Of a stretch of DNA of 64,000 nucleotides, positions 23,909-32,484 are shown piece by piece. Source of the DNA: Faecalicatena fissicatena (GTDB lineage Bacteria > Bacillota > Clostridia > Lachnospirales > Lachnospiraceae). The notes under the pieces are model-generated. The model was not told where the DNA came from. It was given only the letters and a program-made list of their open reading frames with translations, and made no database searches. Both the position numbers and the translations under genes were made by a program. The DNA is taken from assembly GCA_001028025.1 (NCBI GenBank), contig LDAQ01000008.1, forward strand, positions 12,106 to 76,105. Direction: 5' to 3'. The first letter of the stretch is position 1, and every line of letters starts with the position of its first letter.

Positions 23909-24589
23909 ATGAAGAAAGCTATTTTAGCTACTAAAGTCGGAATGACTCAAATCTTCAACGAAGATGGAGTGTTAACTCCGGTAACTGTACTTCAGGCTGG
24001 ACCATGTGTAGTAACACAGGTTAAGACAGCAGATAATGACGGTTACAGCGCAGTTCAGGTTGGTTTTGCTGACAAGAAAGAAAAGATTGTCACAAAAGAC
24101 AAGAGCGGCAAGAAAGAAATCGCACACAGAAACGGTGTTACAAAGGCTGAAAAAGGACACTTTGACAAAGCCGGTGTTTCTGGAAAGAGATATGTAAAAG
24201 AATTCAGATTTGAAAATGCTGAAGAATATACACTTGCTCAGGAAATCAAAGCCGACATTTTTGAAGCAGGAGATAAGATTGATGCTACTGCAGTTTCAAA
24301 AGGTAAAGGTTTCCAGGGAGCGATCAAGCGTCACAATCAGAGCAGAGGACCAATGACTCACGGTTCTAAGTTCCATCGTCACGCTGGTTCCAATGGTTCG
24401 GCATCTGACCCGAGTAAAGTATTCAAGGGCAAAAAGATGCCAGGTCAGATGGGTAACAAGAAAATTACAGTTCAGAATCTTGAAGTTGTCAGAGTTGACG
24501 CTGAAAACAATCTGCTTTTAGTAAAAGGCTCAGTTCCGGGACCGAAGAAATGTCTCGTGACACTTAAAGAAACTGTAAAGGCTAACTAG
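23909..24589 (+). CDS. rplC: 50S ribosomal protein L3
   Basis: L3 of 226 residues, which binds near the 3' end of 23S rRNA and is needed for early 50S assembly. It begins MKKAILATKVGMTQIF and holds the central extension GAIKRHNQSRGPMTHGSKFH that reaches toward the peptidyl transferase centre. AGGAGG precedes the ATG. It follows rpsJ by 66 bases in the normal order. The length is slightly above the 205-215 residues usual for bacteria because of a lysine-rich insertion around 50-75. Confidence 0.99.
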   Translation: MKKAILATKVGMTQIFNEDGVLTPVTVLQAGPCVVTQVKTADNDGYSAVQVGFADKKEKIVTKDKSGKKEIAHRNGVTKAEKGHFDKAGVSGKRYVKEFRFENAEEYTLAQEIKADIFEAGDKIDATAVSKGKGFQGAIKRHNQSRGPMTHGSKFHRHAGSNGSASDPSKVFKGKKMPGQMGNKKITVQNLEVVRVDAENNLLLVKGSVPGPKKCLVTLKETVKAN

Positions 24590-24616
24590 TCTGACGAAGA
24601 AAGGAGGAACACACAG

Positions 24617-25237
24617 ATGGCAAACGTATCTGTTTATAATATCGAAGGTAAAGAAGTTGGTACAATCGATCTGAACGATGCCGTATTTGGTGTTGATGTA
24701 AATGAACATCTTGTACACATGGCAGTTGTAAGCCAGCTTGCAAACAACCGTCAGGGAACACAGAAAGCGAAAACACGCGCTGAAGTTTCCGGAGGCGGAA
24801 GAAAACCATGGAGACAAAAGGGAACTGGACACGCAAGACAGGGCTCAACAAGATCACCTCAGTGGACAGGCGGCGGAGTTGTATTCGCTCCGGTACCGAG
24901 AGACTACTCATTCAAGATGAATAAGAAGGAAAAGAGAGCAGCTCTCAAATCCGCTCTTACTTCCAGAGTAGAGGAAAACAAATTTATCGTAATCGATGAA
25001 CTGAACTTCGACGAGATCAAAACAAAGAAATTCCAGGAAGTTTTAAACAACCTGAACGTGAACAAAGCACTGGTTGTTCTGGAAGACGGCAACAAAAACG
25101 TGGAGATTTCTGCAAGAAACATCAAAGAGGTGAAGACAGCTCATACAAATACAATCAACGTATTTGATATCTTAAAATACAACACAGTAATCGTTACGAA
25201 AGCTGCTGTTGCAACGATCGAGGAGGTGTACGCATAA
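24617..25237 (+). CDS. rplD: 50S ribosomal protein L4
   Basis: L4 of 206 residues. The loop GGGRKPWRQKGTGHARQGS lines the exit tunnel. In enterobacteria L4 represses the S10 operon by binding its leader; whether that holds here is unknown, although a long leader is present. AAAGGAGG precedes the ATG. The stop codon overlaps the rplW start (TAATG), giving translational coupling. Confidence 0.99.
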   Translation: MANVSVYNIEGKEVGTIDLNDAVFGVDVNEHLVHMAVVSQLANNRQGTQKAKTRAEVSGGGRKPWRQKGTGHARQGSTRSPQWTGGGVVFAPVPRDYSFKMNKKEKRAALKSALTSRVEENKFIVIDELNFDEIKTKKFQEVLNNLNVNKALVVLEDGNKNVEISARNIKEVKTAHTNTINVFDILKYNTVIVTKAAVATIEEVYA

Positions 25238-25536
25238 TGGCTAACATTCAATATTATGATGTAATCCTTAAACCAGTTGTTACTGAGAAGACAATGGAGC
25301 TGATGGCTGACAAGAAATACACATTCCTTGTTCACACAGAAGCTACAAAGACTCAGGTCAAAGAAGCTGTTGAAAAAATGTTCACAGGAACAAAGGTAAA
25401 AAGCGTAAATACTATGAATCTTGACGGAAAAACAAAAAGACGTGGTATGACATACGGAAAGACAGCTAAGACAAAGAAAGCTATCGTTCAGCTTACTGAG
25501 GACAGTGCTGATATCGAGATTTTCGAGGGACTGTAA
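25237..25536 (+). CDS. rplW: 50S ribosomal protein L23
   Basis: L23 of 99 residues, at the tunnel exit where signal recognition particle and trigger factor dock. The family features YYDVILKPVVTEK and the extended loop with KTKRRGMTYGKTAKTKKA are visible. It overlaps the rplD stop by one base and shares its ribosome site GAGGAGGTG inside rplD. About 95 bases with small hairpins separate it from rplB. Confidence 0.99.
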   Translation: MANIQYYDVILKPVVTEKTMELMADKKYTFLVHTEATKTQVKEAVEKMFTGTKVKSVNTMNLDGKTKRRGMTYGKTAKTKKAIVQLTEDSADIEIFEGL

Positions 25537-25631
25537 AACGGTCCGGGTTCGGAAGAACCTCGTGAAAGCTTACAATATACGGTGCAATTCCGTGAAACTA
25601 ATAATCAGGCAAAACGAAAGGAGAGATAGTA

Positions 25632-26474
25632 ATGGGAATCAAAACATATAACCCATATACACCTTCCAGAAGACAGATGACTGGCTCTGATTTCTCTGAG
25701 ATTACAAAAACAACTCCTGAGAAATCACTGTTGGATTCCAAAAGCAGAAAAGCCGGCCGCAACAATCAGGGCAAAATTACAGTTAGACACCGCGGAGGCG
25801 GAGCTAAGAAAAAATATAGAATCGTAGATTTCAAGAGAAAGAAAGATGGGGTTCCGGCAACAGTTATCGGAATCGAATATGATCCTAACAGATCAGCAAA
25901 CATCGCACTGATCTGCTATGCAGACGGCGAAAAAGCATACATCCTTGCTCCGGAAGGATTAAAGGATGGAATGAAAATCATGAACGGACCAGAAGCAGAA
26001 GTAAGAGTAGGAAACTGCATGCCTCTCTCTGAGATCCCGGTTGGTACGCAGATCCACAATATCGAGTTATACCCAGGAAAAGGCGGACAGCTTGTTCGTT
26101 CAGCAGGAAACAGCGCACAGCTGATGGCTAAAGAAGGAAAATATGCAACATTAAGACTCCCATCTGGTGAGATGAGAATGGTTCCAATCATTTGCAGAGC
26201 ATCTATTGGTGTCGTAGGAAACGGAGAGCACAACCTGATCAACGTAGGTAAAGCCGGCCGTACACGTCACATGGGCTTCCGGCCTACAGTACGTGGTTCC
26301 GTTATGAACCCGAACGACCATCCTCATGGTGGTGGTGAAGGTAAGACAGGTATCGGACGTCCAGGTCCATGTACACCTTGGGGCAAACCGGCACTCGGTC
26401 TTAAGACACGTAAGAAAAATAAAGCTTCTAACAAGATGATTGTAAGAAGAAGAGATGGAAAAGCGATTAAATAA
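25632..26474 (+). CDS. rplB: 50S ribosomal protein L2
   Basis: L2 of 280 residues, a core protein required for subunit joining and peptidyl transferase activity. The C-terminal NPNDHPHGGGEGKTGIGR motif includes the conserved histidine in the peptidyl transferase region. AAAGGAGAG lies before the ATG. Length is typical (275-280). It is followed by rpsS after 26 bases in the standard order. Confidence 0.99.
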   Translation: MGIKTYNPYTPSRRQMTGSDFSEITKTTPEKSLLDSKSRKAGRNNQGKITVRHRGGGAKKKYRIVDFKRKKDGVPATVIGIEYDPNRSANIALICYADGEKAYILAPEGLKDGMKIMNGPEAEVRVGNCMPLSEIPVGTQIHNIELYPGKGGQLVRSAGNSAQLMAKEGKYATLRLPSGEMRMVPIICRASIGVVGNGEHNLINVGKAGRTRHMGFRPTVRGSVMNPNDHPHGGGEGKTGIGRPGPCTPWGKPALGLKTRKKNKASNKMIVRRRDGKAIK

Positions 26475-26500
26475 TTCAGATTACAAGGAGGTTAGAACCT

Positions 26501-26782
26501 ATGGCTCGCTCACTTAAAAAAGGACCATTTGCAGACGAAAGCTTACTGAAAAAAGTAGACGCTATGAACGCTGCAGGTGATAAATCAGTTGTTAAGACAT
26601 GGTCACGTCGTTCTACAATCTTCCCGTCATTCATTGGACACACCTTTGCTGTCCATGACGGAAGAAAACATGTGCCTGTATATGTTACAGAAGACATGGT
26701 TGGTCACAAACTCGGAGAGTTTGTAGCAACAAGAACGTACAGAGGACATGGAAAAGACGAGAAAAAGTCAAAAGTCAGATAA
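26501..26782 (+). CDS. rpsS: 30S ribosomal protein S19
   Basis: S19 of 93 residues, part of the 30S head near the A-site finger. It begins MARSLKKGPFADESLLKKV and includes the conserved WSRRSTIFPSFIGHTFAVHDG, with a basic C-terminal end after RTYRGHGK. AAGGAGG precedes the ATG. The gene is complete and in the usual place between rplB and rplV. Confidence 0.99.
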   Translation: MARSLKKGPFADESLLKKVDAMNAAGDKSVVKTWSRRSTIFPSFIGHTFAVHDGRKHVPVYVTEDMVGHKLGEFVATRTYRGHGKDEKKSKVR

Positions 26783-26813
26783 ATCATAAGATATTCGAAA
26801 GGAGGGTTCATCC

Positions 26814-27200
26814 ATGGCTAAAGGACATAGATCCCAAATCAAACGAGAAAGAAACGAGCAGAAAGATACAAGACCATCAGCTAAGATTTCTTACGCTAGA
26901 GTGTCAGTTCAGAAGGCTTGCTTTGTATTGGATGCCATCAGAGGTAAGGATGTACAGACAGCACTTGGTATTTTAGCTTACAACCCAAGATATGCTTCAA
27001 GTGTTATAGAAAAATTATTAAAATCAGCAATCGCAAATGCTGAGAACAACAACGGTATGAATGTTGAAAACCTTTATATTGAAGAGTGTTTTGCAAATAA
27101 AGGACCGACAATGAAGAGAATCAAACCAAGAGCACAGGGCAGAGCTTATAGAATCGAGAAGAGAATGAGCCACATCACAATCGTGCTTAATGAAAGATAA
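26814..27200 (+). CDS. rplV: 50S ribosomal protein L22
   Basis: L22 of 128 residues; its beta hairpin (FANKGPTMKRIKPRAQGRAY) reaches the tunnel constriction where macrolides bind. The N-terminal extension KGHRSQIKRERNEQKDTRP is longer than in Escherichia coli, as in many Clostridia. AAAGGAGGG lies just upstream. It precedes rpsC by 14 bases. Confidence 0.99.
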   Translation: MAKGHRSQIKRERNEQKDTRPSAKISYARVSVQKACFVLDAIRGKDVQTALGILAYNPRYASSVIEKLLKSAIANAENNNGMNVENLYIEECFANKGPTMKRIKPRAQGRAYRIEKRMSHITIVLNER

Positions 27201-27214
27201 TAAGGAGGGCAATA

Positions 27215-27871
27215 ATGGGACAGAAAGTTAATCCTCATGGTTTAAGAGTCGGCGTTATCAAAGACTGGGATTCTAAATGGTATGCAGAAAAAGATTTCGC
27301 TGATAACCTGGTAGAAGACCATGAAATCAGAAAATTCCTTAAAAAGAAATTATACAGCGCAGGTGTTTCCAGAATCGAGATCGAAAGAGCATCTGAACGT
27401 ATTAAAATCATCATCTATACAGCTAAGCCTGGAGTAGTAATCGGAAAAGGCGGTTCTGAGATTGAAAAAGTGAAAGCTGAATTGACTCAGTATACAAACA
27501 AGAAGCTTATTGTTGATATTAAAGAAGTTAAGAGACCTGACAAAGATGCTCAGTTAGTAGCTGAGAACATTGCTCAGCAGCTTGAAAACCGTATTTCATT
27601 CAGACGTGCTATGAAATCCTGCATGTCAAGAACAATGAAGTCCGGAGCACTCGGTGTGAAGACATCTGTTTCAGGACGTCTCGGCGGTGCTGATATGGCT
27701 CGTACAGAGTTCTACAGTGAGGGTACAATTCCGCTTCAGACACTGAGAGCTGACATTGATTATGGATTCGCAGAAGCTGACACAACTTACGGAAAAGTCG
27801 GTGTAAAGGTTTGGATTTACAAAGGTGAAGTTCTTCCGACGAAAGCAGATAAGGAAGGGAGCGATAAATAA
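27215..27871 (+). CDS. rpsC: 30S ribosomal protein S3
   Basis: S3 of 218 residues, at the mRNA entry tunnel. It contains a type II KH domain with PGVVIGKGGSEIEKVK at about 68-83 and the C-terminal S3 domain. AAGGAGGGC precedes the ATG. Its stop overlaps the rplP start (27871). Family length is 215-220, so it is complete. Confidence 0.99.
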   Translation: MGQKVNPHGLRVGVIKDWDSKWYAEKDFADNLVEDHEIRKFLKKKLYSAGVSRIEIERASERIKIIIYTAKPGVVIGKGGSEIEKVKAELTQYTNKKLIVDIKEVKRPDKDAQLVAENIAQQLENRISFRRAMKSCMSRTMKSGALGVKTSVSGRLGGADMARTEFYSEGTIPLQTLRADIDYGFAEADTTYGKVGVKVWIYKGEVLPTKADKEGSDK

Positions 27872-28308
27872 TGTTAATGCCAAAAAGAGTAAAACGTCGT
27901 AAACAGTTCCGTGGTAACATGAAAGGTAAAGCCTTAAGAGGCAACACCATTTCATACGGTGAATATGGTATTGTTGCAATGGAACCCTGCTGGATTCGTT
28001 CCAACCAGATTGAGGCGGCCCGTGTTGCTATGACACGTTATATCAAGCGTGGTGGTAAGGTCTGGATCAAAATCTTCCCAGACAAACCGGTAACAGCAAA
28101 ACCAGCAGAAACTCGTATGGGTAAAGGAAAAGGCGCATTGGAGTACTGGGTAGCAGTAGTAAAACCAGGCCGTGTTATGTTTGAAATTGCAGGAGTACCT
28201 GAGGAAATAGCCAGAGAGGCACTTCGTCTTGCAATGCATAAGTTACCTTGCAAATGCAAAATCGTTTCTCGCGCAGACTTAGAAGGCGGTGATAACAGTG
28301 AAAATTAA
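27871..28308 (+). CDS. rplP: 50S ribosomal protein L16
   Basis: L16 of 145 residues, near the A site of the 50S subunit. It begins MLMPKRVKRRKQFRGNMKGK and contains RVAMTRYIKRGGKVWIKIFP and the conserved KGKGALEYWVAVVKPGR. The start overlaps the rpsC stop by one base, and its own 3' end overlaps rpmC by 11 bases. Confidence 0.99.
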   Translation: MLMPKRVKRRKQFRGNMKGKALRGNTISYGEYGIVAMEPCWIRSNQIEAARVAMTRYIKRGGKVWIKIFPDKPVTAKPAETRMGKGKGALEYWVAVVKPGRVMFEIAGVPEEIAREALRLAMHKLPCKCKIVSRADLEGGDNSEN

Positions 28309-28504
28309 TACATTTGTACAAGAATTAAGAGGAAAATCTGTAGAAGAGTTAAATGAAGAATTAGTAGCTGCTAAGAAGGAACTTTTTAATTTGAGATTCC
28401 AGAATGCAACTAATCAATTAGATAATACAAGCAGAATCAAAGAAGTCAGAAAGAATATCGCAAGAATTCAGACAGCGATAACTGAAGCTTCTAAAGCTGA
28501 GTAG
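28298..28504 (+). CDS. rpmC: 50S ribosomal protein L29
   Basis: L29 of 68 residues with the signature LVAAKKELFNLRFQNATNQL. I place the start at GTG 28298, reading MKINTFVQEL, because AAGGCGGTG lies about five bases upstream and relatives start there; an in-frame GTG at 28289 would add three residues. It overlaps the rplP end. L29 sits by the tunnel exit beside L23. Confidence 0.95.
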   Translation: MKINTFVQELRGKSVEELNEELVAAKKELFNLRFQNATNQLDNTSRIKEVRKNIARIQTAITEASKAE

Positions 28505-28515
28505 GAGGTCGTACT

Positions 28516-28773
28516 GTGGAAGAAAGAAATCTTAGAAAAACCCGTACAGGCAAGGTTGTTAGTGACAAAATGGACAAAACAATCGTTGTTGCAGTTGAAG
28601 ACCACGTTAAGCATCCACTTTATAAGAAAATTGTAAAAAGAACTTATAAATTGAAAGCTCATGATGAGAAGAATGAGTGCAACGTTGGAGATACAGTTAA
28701 AGTTATGGAAACAAGGCCGCTGTCTAAAGATAAAAGATGGAGACTTGTAGAGGTTATGATAAAAGCGAAATAA
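28516..28773 (+). CDS. rpsQ: 30S ribosomal protein S17
   Basis: S17 of 85 residues with an OB fold; the motifs RKTRTGKVVSDKMDKTIVV and KHPLYKKIVKRT are diagnostic. The start is GTG at 28516 preceded by TAGGAGGTC. It follows rpmC by 11 bases. Length is normal for the family. Confidence 0.98.
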   Translation: MEERNLRKTRTGKVVSDKMDKTIVVAVEDHVKHPLYKKIVKRTYKLKAHDEKNECNVGDTVKVMETRPLSKDKRWRLVEVMIKAK

Positions 28774-28818
28774 TTATATCGCATATTTTGCAAGTATATT
28801 TAAAGGAGGTTTACCTGC

Positions 28819-29187
28819 ATGATACAACAAGAAAGCAGACTTAAAGTAGCAGACAACACAGGTGCTAAAGAGTTACTGTGTATCCGTGTACTTGGCGGTT
28901 CTACAAGAAGATATGCCAATATCGGAGACGTGATCGTTGCGACTGTTAAAGATGCAACACCAGGCGGCGTTGTAAAAAAAGGTGACGTTGTAAAAGCTGT
29001 AGTTGTCCGTACTGTAAAAGGTGCTCGTCGTAAAGACGGTTCCTATATCAGATTCGACGAAAATGCTGCTGTTATTATAAAAGACGATATGAACCCACGT
29101 GGAACACGTATTTTTGGACCAGTAGCCAGAGAGCTTAGAGACAAGAAGTTTATGAAGATTGTTTCTTTAGCTCCGGAAGTACTATAG
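28819..29187 (+). CDS. rplN: 50S ribosomal protein L14
   Basis: L14 of 122 residues, at the 30S-50S interface. It begins MIQQESRLKVADNTGAKELL and ends EVL, exactly the family length. AAAGGAGG lies before the ATG. The RGTRIFGPVARELR segment is the conserved C-terminal contact region. It is followed after 13 bases by rplX. Confidence 0.99.
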   Translation: MIQQESRLKVADNTGAKELLCIRVLGGSTRRYANIGDVIVATVKDATPGGVVKKGDVVKAVVVRTVKGARRKDGSYIRFDENAAVIIKDDMNPRGTRIFGPVARELRDKKFMKIVSLAPEVL

Positions 29188-29200
29188 GGAGGTGCCGAGA

Positions 29201-29512
29201 ATGTCAACTATGAAAATCAAAAAAGGCGACACTGTAAAAGTAATCGCTGGAAAAGATAAAGACAAAGAAGGCAAAGTAATTGCTGTAAATAAAAAAGATG
29301 GAAAAGTTCTGGTCGAAGGTGTCAACATGCTGACGAAGCACACAAAACCAAGCGCTACCAATCAGAATGGCGGTATCATTCATCAGGAAGGACCGATCGA
29401 TATTTCCAATGTTATGTATGTACACAAAGGAACAGCTACAAGGATCGGATTCAAGATGGACGGAGACAAAAAGGTACGTGTTGCGAAGTCAACAGGAGAC
29501 GTAATTGATTAA
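29201..29512 (+). CDS. rplX: 50S ribosomal protein L24
   Basis: L24 of 103 residues with an N-terminal KOW motif (KGDTVKVIAGKDKDKEGKV). The ATG at 29201 is preferred because AGGGAGGTG lies nine bases upstream; an in-frame GTG at 29192 is within that site. It is the assembly initiator protein of the 50S subunit and ends 23 bases before rplE. Confidence 0.98.
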   Translation: MSTMKIKKGDTVKVIAGKDKDKEGKVIAVNKKDGKVLVEGVNMLTKHTKPSATNQNGGIIHQEGPIDISNVMYVHKGTATRIGFKMDGDKKVRVAKSTGDVID

Positions 29513-29535
29513 TTCAAGGAAGGAGGTCCAGAACT

Positions 29536-30075
29536 TTGAGTAGACTGAAAGAAACATATCAGAATGAGATCGTTGATGCAATGATCAAAAAATTTGGATA
29601 TAAAAATATTATGGAAGTGCCGAAGCTTGACAAAGTTGTTATCAACATGGGTGTCGGCGAAGCAAAAGAAAATGCTAAAGTATTAGAGTCAGCGGTCGCT
29701 GATCTTGAGAAGATTTCAGGACAGAAAGCAGTTCTTACAAGAGCTAAGAACTCTATCGCGAACTTTAAGCTCAGAGAAGGCATGGCAATCGGATGTAAAG
29801 TTACTTTAAGGGGCGAAAGAATGTATGAATTTGTTGATCGTCTGATCAACCTTGCATTACCTCGTGTACGTGACTTCAGAGGTGTTAACCCGAATGCATT
29901 CGACGGAAGAGGCAACTACGCCCTTGGTATCAAGGAGCAGCTGATTTTCCCTGAAATCGAGTACGATAAAGTAGATAAAGTCAGAGGTATGGATGTAATT
30001 TTCGTTACAACTGCAAAATCTGACGAAGAAGCTCGTGAATTATTGACACAGTTCAATATGCCATTCACTAAGTAA
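29536..30075 (+). CDS. rplE: 50S ribosomal protein L5
   Basis: L5 of 179 residues, which binds 5S rRNA. It starts with TTG at 29536, with AAGGAGGTCC upstream, giving MSRLKETYQNEIVDAM. The conserved TRAKNSIANFKLREGMAIG and RDFRGVNPNAFDGRGNY motifs are intact. TTG initiation is unusual for a highly expressed ribosomal gene and may tune its level. Confidence 0.98.
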   Translation: MSRLKETYQNEIVDAMIKKFGYKNIMEVPKLDKVVINMGVGEAKENAKVLESAVADLEKISGQKAVLTRAKNSIANFKLREGMAIGCKVTLRGERMYEFVDRLINLALPRVRDFRGVNPNAFDGRGNYALGIKEQLIFPEIEYDKVDKVRGMDVIFVTTAKSDEEARELLTQFNMPFTK

Positions 30076-30088
30076 AGGAGGGAAATTC

Positions 30089-30274
30089 ATGGCTAAGACA
30101 TCAATGAAAATCAAACAGCAGCGCGCACCGAAATACTCTACAAGAGAGTACAGCCGCTGCAGAATCTGCGGACGTCCACATGCATATTTGAGAAAATATG
30201 GAATCTGCCGTATTTGCTTCCGTGAACTGGCATATAAAGGACAAATCCCAGGCGTTAGAAAAGCAAGCTGGTAG
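30089..30274 (+). CDS. rpsN: 30S ribosomal protein S14, zinc-binding type (type Z)
   Basis: A 61-residue S14 with four zinc cysteines, C24-x2-C27 and C40-x2-C43, the zinc form common in Firmicutes. AAAGGAGGG precedes the ATG, 13 bases after rplE. A 145-base spacer with a perfect hairpin (GTTCTTCG/CGAAGAAC) separates it from rpsH. Confidence 0.99.
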   Translation: MAKTSMKIKQQRAPKYSTREYSRCRICGRPHAYLRKYGICRICFRELAYKGQIPGVRKASW

Positions 30275-30327
30275 ACATGAGTTTCTTAGTGCGTGCTGTG
30301 CACACACTTAGAAAATCAGTCGTTCTT

Positions 30328-30352
30328 CGGGCAAGGCACGAAGAACTTCCTT
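30328..30352 (+). promoter_or_regulatory. Hairpin in the rpsN-rpsH spacer
   Basis: GTTCTTCG and CGAAGAAC pair perfectly around GGCAAGGCA. A related hairpin occurs after rpsH at 30870-30893. No T-run follows, so these look like regulatory or processing sites in the operon mRNA. Confidence 0.5.
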
Positions 30353-30419
30353 TATAAACACAATGGATGGATATAAGGGAAAACCATTAACTTCAAAGAA
30401 ATAAGGAGGTCAATAATCA

Positions 30420-30821
30420 ATGACTATGAGTGATCCAATCGCAGATATGCTTACAAGAATCCGTAACGCAAATACTGCTAAACATGATACAGTTGATGTT
30501 CCTGCATCTAAGATGAAGACCGCGATTGCTGAGATTCTGTTGAACGAAGGTTATATTGCAAAATATGACATCGTAGCAGACGGAAACTTCAACACAATCC
30601 ACATCACATTAAAGTATGGTGCAGATAAGAACGAAAAAGTTATTTCAGGTCTGAAGAGAATCTCTAAACCAGGTCTTCGTGTTTACGCTAACAGCGCAGA
30701 CATCCCGAAAGTACTGGGTGGACTTGGAACAGCTATCATCTCTACAAATAAAGGTGTAATCACAGACAAAGAAGCAAGAAAACAGGGCGTAGGCGGCGAG
30801 GTACTGTGCTTCGTTTGGTAG
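30420..30821 (+). CDS. rpsH: 30S ribosomal protein S8
   Basis: S8 of 133 residues, a central-domain assembly protein that in Escherichia coli also represses the spc operon. It begins MTMSDPIADMLTRIRNAN and ends with the conserved GGEVLCFVW. AAGGAGG lies upstream; the ATG at 30426 is an alternative that would drop two residues. It is flanked on both sides by spacers of about 140 bases with similar hairpins. Confidence 0.98.
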   Translation: MTMSDPIADMLTRIRNANTAKHDTVDVPASKMKTAIAEILLNEGYIAKYDIVADGNFNTIHITLKYGADKNEKVISGLKRISKPGLRVYANSADIPKVLGGLGTAIISTNKGVITDKEARKQGVGGEVLCFVW

Positions 30822-30869
30822 GCACTGGACACTTTACTGATGTATCGCACGGGTAAAGTGAATATGCCG

Positions 30870-30893
30870 TTCTTTGGCCTTTGGGCGAAGAAC
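30870..30893 (+). promoter_or_regulatory. Hairpin in the rpsH-rplF spacer
   Basis: GTTCTT and AAGAAC pair around a TGGCCTTTGGGCG loop, similar to the hairpin on the other side of rpsH at 30328-30352. A second stem CACTTTAC/GTAAAGTG lies just upstream (30829-30860). Confidence 0.45.
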
Positions 30894-30961
30894 TTTAGAG
30901 CAACTGAAAACAGAGAAGCCATAGCAGCTTCTCCGAGAATTTAAGTTATAGGAGGTACGGT

Positions 30962-31504
30962 ATGTCACGTATAGGAAGACTGCCAATCGCAGTCCCGGCA
31001 GGTGTAACTGTTGAGATTGCAGAGAACAACGTAGTGACTGTAACAGGTCCTAAAGGAACTCTGAAAAAAGAGCTTCCGGTTGAAATGGAAATCAAAAAAG
31101 AAGGCGAAGAAATTATCGTCACAAGGCCAAGTGATTTAAAGAAAATGAAATCTTTACATGGTCTTACAAGAACACTGGTCAACAACATGGTTGTTGGTGT
31201 AACAGATGGATATCAGAAAGTTCTGGAAATAAACGGTGTTGGTTACAGAGCAGCTAAGTCCGGAAATAAACTGACATTAAGCTTAGGATACTCTCATCCA
31301 GTTGAGATGATCGACCCGGAAGGTATCGAATCCGTTCTGGAAGGCCAGAACAAAATTACTGTAAAAGGTATCGATAAAGAAAAAGTAGGCCAATATGCAG
31401 CTGAAATCAGAGATAAGAGAAGACCTGAACCTTACAAGGGCAAAGGTATTAAGTATGCTGATGAAGTGATCAGACGTAAAGTTGGTAAGACTGGTAAGAA
31501 ATAA
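30962..31504 (+). CDS. rplF: 50S ribosomal protein L6
   Basis: L6 of 180 residues near the sarcin-ricin loop. It begins MSRIGRLPIAVPAGV and ends with the conserved RRPEPYKGKGIKYADEVIRR. TAGGAGG is seven bases before the ATG. Two similar alpha/beta repeats make up the protein. It is followed closely by rplR. Confidence 0.99.
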   Translation: MSRIGRLPIAVPAGVTVEIAENNVVTVTGPKGTLKKELPVEMEIKKEGEEIIVTRPSDLKKMKSLHGLTRTLVNNMVVGVTDGYQKVLEINGVGYRAAKSGNKLTLSLGYSHPVEMIDPEGIESVLEGQNKITVKGIDKEKVGQYAAEIRDKRRPEPYKGKGIKYADEVIRRKVGKTGKK

Positions 31505-31521
31505 TTAAGGAGAGTGTGAAA

Positions 31522-31890
31522 ATGGTTGGTAAGAAATCAAGAAGCGAAGTTCGTAGAAAAAAACACATGAAATTACGTAACCGTTTCAGCGGTACTGCTG
31601 AGAGACCACGTTTAGCTGTGTTTAGAAGTAATAATCATATGTATGCTCAGATTATCGACGATACAGTTGGAAACACTCTGGTTGCAGCTTCCACTCTTCA
31701 GAAAGATGTGAAAGCGGAATTAGAAAAAACCAACAACGTTGAGGCGGCAGCACAGTTAGGTAAAGTGATTGCTGAGAAAGCAAAAGAAAAAGGCATCACA
31801 GAGGTAGTCTTTGACAGAGGCGGCTTTATATATCAGGGTAAAGTTAAAGCATTAGCAGACGCAGCCAGAGAAGCTGGGCTGAATTTCTAA
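31522..31890 (+). CDS. rplR: 50S ribosomal protein L18
   Basis: L18 of 122 residues, which binds 5S rRNA with L5. I choose ATG 31522 (MVGKKSRSEVRRKKHMKLR) because AAGGAG lies nine bases upstream; an in-frame GTG at 31516 is only three bases from it. The C-terminal VFDRGGFIYQGKVKALADAA is diagnostic. Confidence 0.97.
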   Translation: MVGKKSRSEVRRKKHMKLRNRFSGTAERPRLAVFRSNNHMYAQIIDDTVGNTLVAASTLQKDVKAELEKTNNVEAAAQLGKVIAEKAKEKGITEVVFDRGGFIYQGKVKALADAAREAGLNF

Positions 31891-31905
31891 GAAGGGAGAA
31901 CACAT

Positions 31906-32415
31906 ATGAAACAGGAACGTATTGATGCTAGTCAGATGGAATTAACAGAAAAAGTGGTATCAATCAAACGTGTTACCAAAGTTGTTAAAGGTGGTCGTAA
32001 CTTCAGATTCACAGCTTTAGTAGTTGTTGGCGATGGTAAAGGCCATGTTGGTGCAGGTTTAGGAAAAGCTACCGAAATTCCGGAGGCGATCCGCAAGGGT
32101 AAAGAAGATGCAGCAAAGAAATTAATCACTGTTGCTTTGGATGATAATGATAGTGTAACACATGATGTTATCGGAAAATTCGGGAGTGCTTCTGTATTAC
32201 TGAAGAAAGCTCCGGATGGTACAGGTGTTATTGCCGGAGGTCCGGCCCGTGCCGTAATTGAAATGGCAGGAATCAAGAACATCCGTACAAAATCTTTAGG
32301 ATCCAATAATAAGCAGAACGTAGTTCTTGCTACTATTGAGGGGCTCAGAGGAGTTAAAACTCCGGAAGAGGTTGCAAAACTTCGCGGCAAATCAGTAGAA
32401 GAGATCGTAGGCTAG
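31906..32415 (+). CDS. rpsE: 30S ribosomal protein S5
   Basis: S5 of 169 residues, involved in mRNA entry and accuracy. The N-terminal RNA-binding domain has VSIKRVTKVVKGGRNFRF and VGDGKGHVGAGLGKA; the C-terminal half holds GGPARAVIEMAG. GAAGGGAG precedes the ATG. A stem-loop in the 69-base spacer follows before rpmD. Confidence 0.99.
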   Translation: MKQERIDASQMELTEKVVSIKRVTKVVKGGRNFRFTALVVVGDGKGHVGAGLGKATEIPEAIRKGKEDAAKKLITVALDDNDSVTHDVIGKFGSASVLLKKAPDGTGVIAGGPARAVIEMAGIKNIRTKSLGSNNKQNVVLATIEGLRGVKTPEEVAKLRGKSVEEIVG

Positions 32416-32484
32416 TAAGACAGCGCTTTGCTCTGTTGTTAAAAAAAACAGAGCTTCGGGCTGTCGTATAGGAGGTAAATTATA

